NCBI GenBank assembly: GCA_036850595.1
Contig: CM072156.1
Span: 7,867,441-7,931,440 of the forward strand
Origin: Rhyacichthys aspro
Lineage: Eukaryota; Chordata; Actinopteri; Gobiiformes; Rhyacichthyidae
Reading direction: 5' to 3'
Length of the DNA: 64,000 nucleotides
Below the pieces are notes generated by a model. That model was not told where the DNA came from. It did no database searches and saw only the letters and a program-made list of their open reading frames with translations. The translations under genes were made by a program, and so were the position numbers. How positions within the stretch are numbered: position 1 is the stretch's first letter; every line of letters begins with the position of its first letter. Positions 61,487 to 64,000 of this stretch are shown piece after piece.

Positions 61487-64000
61487 TCAGTGGCTCTTTG
61501 ACCTGTCGAACAGCTGTTTGAGTTGGTCCTGAGTGGTGGCCTCTTTCTGCTGCATGAGCTCAGCGTGGCCCTTAGTAACGCCCCATCCATCTGGGACAGA
61601 CAGAGAGGCACATTGTGGGCGACCGGAGGCTGGCTTCAGGTTCTCCCAGTAATCACGACGGGCTCTGAAAGATAAAATGTTAATTACTCACACTACATAC
61701 TTATCACTTTGGCTACAACAAAAAAAAAAGAAAGTTTATTCTGACCTGGCTCTGACCCAGGGTTTGGTGTGCATTTCCAAACCAGCGCCCCAGTTTCCAT
61801 GTTTCTCTGATGCAGCTGGCAGGAAGCCTCTCTCAAGTGCCAGCTCCTCAGCCACAGCCCTGATGTGGTAGGGCTCAAACCCACAGCAGCCTCCAATGAA
61901 GCGGATACCAGCGTTGTAGGCCTCTCTGGCGTACTGGTGCATGTCCCAGCGGGTCAGGATCCTGGGCTCCAGACCTGACAGAACACACATGGTTACATTA
62001 CAACATGAATTTTGAACATCTGATCTTTATGTAGTGTAATGCAATACACGTGATTTATGATTATACTTTAAATACCACGGAGTATATAGTTACCAAAGGG
62101 GAATTCTGGGAGATCGATGAATCCCTGACAGTTGCAGTCTGGGGTGTGGTAGGCCAAAGGCTGCACCATGTAGTGTGCCTTCAGTCCAGCCTTATCCACA
62201 GCCTCCTTCATCATTTTGACGGCCTTCACACAGGTCAGTGGGTCAAAATGACAGTTGACTCCAACAATCTGGGCACCTATACACAAACAGGCAGTTGTAT
62301 GAGTTGTAGATTGTATATAGTAGTTGTAGATTAGTCACACAAACACAGCAGGCTGTTTAAAAAGAGCTCTATTTGATTTACTTTTTTTGTCATTTTGCAC
62401 AATAGCTTAATGTGTTTGACCCACCAGCTTTCACCAGACGCACAGCACACTCTCCAGGTGAGATGCCGTGCATGTCACCATCTGGTCCAATGCACAAAGA
62501 AGCAGCAACGGGCTTCCCAGTCTCCTTCAGCACCTCCACAGCCCACACGGCCTCCTCAACATGCTCAAAGTACTGCAGGACAGAAACATTGGGCGTCAGA
62601 CAAGGCACTTTTTTACCAACAAATGAGGATGTCATTTTATTTGTGTAGGAATTTCTCTACCTCAGCAATCAGGAAGTCCACATTTTTCTTGATGAACACG
62701 TCCAGCTGTTTCTTGAGGATGGCCTTGACTTCGGTCTCACTCTTGCAGCTCAGGTAGGACGGAGTCTGACAAACTCCTCCTGCCACGAGAGCATCGCCCT
62801 CATTGGCTACTTCACGAGCCAAATCGCAGGCGGCCTCGTTGATTTGAGCTCCCTACAGATGTGACACAGAAGTATTATAAAATGTTAGAAAGATCAGAGC
62901 GGAAAAAAAAACATGTTTAAATGGTACTTTTGGCTTACAGTGAAAGAAAGCTTGTTGCCTCTGTTCTCCAGTTTGTCGTCACTGGCGTAAAAGGTGAAGG
63001 TCTGCATCACGTTAGCTCCGGCTCTCAAGAACTCCCTGTGCAGCTGCCGCACTAATGTCATAGTCAACACATTTCATTGTCAGACATGCCTCTGAATTGT
63101 CACACTTAGTATTACAGAGAGCCAAACCATTGTGATTTGTACTTCTTACCAGCTTCTGGGTGCTCAGCAGCGGCTTCAGGGGTCCAGGGACCAGCCTTCA
63201 CATAGCCTCTCTTCTCCAGGGCAAAGACAAAACCTCCATCGCCAATCACAATCTCCCCAGCGTCAAGACGCTCCAAGATTCCCTGTAACAAGAAAAAAAG
63301 AAGCATAATGAAAACCTCAGACATCTATCAACATAAGCCATATTATAGAATAACCATGATACTGGTAAATGGGCCCATTTTAACACACCCAGTAGGATTT
63401 AATATATGCATTTGCACACAACTCACTACATAGAATATAAATCTGTCAGCCAGGAGTTACTTTGTTCAATATGTTTCTTAAGGGAAAACAGTTCCTGACA
63501 GGTCCCTGTGACATGCTTTTGGGCTAATCCCATTGGTGCCTAAATTCTTGACCACAAATTAAAAACAAAACTGCCAATATTTCTGTCTATGGCGTTTATG
63601 CTTTCTGTATTATTGCAAAATTTAAACAAGCAAATTTGTTTTGTTCAGATTTTTCTCCCTAAAAATGTCACATGCACGTGGTGTCAGGGAAATATGACCT
63701 TCCATACCAGCTGTGCAGCACATGCATTAGAAAGCATGCCTTCTGCCCAGCATGAAAAGGCAAGCAAAAATCATGGTTTAAAGTATGCTGTTAGATAGAA
63801 GCAAAGTAAAACTCCATCTAAAATCCAGGAGTACATCCCACTTCATGTACATGACTGAATACTAATGAAAAATACACATCCATAAAGCAGATTACATTTA
63901 AGTTTTTTGGAGTATCATTAAGCTCACTCTGTACATTATGCATTTTGTTTTAGAGTAAATAACTTTAACTGTTTCTGCCTCGATGCAATACTGGACACAT
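61487..64000 (-). CDS. bhmt: BHMT, betaine-homocysteine S-methyltransferase (lacks first exon in window)
   Basis: BHMT is a cytosolic zinc enzyme that moves a methyl group from betaine to homocysteine, giving methionine and dimethylglycine. Seven exons on minus: 63282-63150, 63051-62939, 62852-62661, 62572-62425, 62276-62094, 61974-61746 and 61664-61487, giving 391 codons plus the stop codon. The human enzyme has 406 aa. The visible part begins GILERLDAGEIVIGDGGFVF, human residue 12 onward, so only the short first exon (about 11 residues) is missing, probably beyond base 64000. Zinc-binding cysteines are present in VGVNCHFDP (human Cys217) and FIGGCCGFEP (Cys299/Cys300). The C-terminal oligomerisation region ends GWGVTKGHAELMQQKEATT then DQLKQLFDRSKSH, a little shorter than human. 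All introns are GT-AG and phase is kept. From 63283 to 64000 is intron 1 with no recognised feature. Confidence 0.95.

Noticed and set aside
1..64000. tRNA, rRNA, CRISPR, operon or bacterial mobile-element content
   Set aside because: I looked for cloverleaf B-box words, arrayed spacers and prokaryotic gene packing by eye and found none; spliced vertebrate genes account for the coding content.

Overview
The window is vertebrate nuclear DNA, almost certainly from a teleost (ray-finned) fish. Genes are split into many short exons with GT-AG introns, spacers are short (about 0.6-4 kb), and non-coding DNA is AT-rich. The encoded proteins are recognisable vertebrate orthologues. The interspersed repeats (a Tc1-like remnant, an 8-bp-TSD hAT MITE, another inverted-repeat DNA element, LINE-tail-like fragments) are of types common in fish. 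There is no prokaryotic architecture, CRISPR array or operon. All exon models were built by hand: splice sites were read from the sequence, reading phase was followed across every junction, and each completed model closes in frame.

Layout, left to right. (1) COMMD10, minus strand, 5' part only (its 3' exons lie before base 1). (2) AP3S1, minus, complete, 6 coding exons, 193 aa. (3) CDO1, plus, complete, 5 exons, 201 aa, with a TATA box. (4) CEP78, minus, complete, 15 coding exons, 791 aa, convergent with CDO1. (5) A LIFR-type cytokine receptor, plus, 17 coding exons, 975 aa, divergent from CEP78. (6) SPEF2, plus, 36 exons, about 1,638 aa. (7) A UGT3A-type UDP-glycosyltransferase, plus, 10 exons, 517 aa. 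(8) A PDXP/chronophin-type HAD phosphatase, plus, 2 exons, 314 aa. (9) MRPS36/KGD4, minus, 4 exons, 114 aa. (10) BHMT, minus, 7 exons in view; the short first coding exon lies beyond base 64000.

The genes are unrelated housekeeping or tissue genes, not a pathway cluster. Most neighbours have human orthologues on chromosome 5 (COMMD10-AP3S1-CDO1 on 5q; LIFR, SPEF2, UGT3A on 5p; MRPS36 and BHMT on 5q), while CEP78 and PDXP have human orthologues on other chromosomes. This is therefore a rearranged fish version of a chromosome-5-like linkage group. ATG12, IL7R and CAPSL, expected from the human order, are not seen at the corresponding positions.

I found no convincing new biological system. The points most worth a second look are: the LIFR-like receptor lacks the first N-terminal cytokine-binding subdomain; a Tc1-like remnant with ~370-bp inverted arms sits in the last CEP78 intron and could form a long RNA hairpin; a young-looking hAT MITE has perfect target-site duplications; and a perfect 15-bp hairpin lies in the LIFR 3' UTR.
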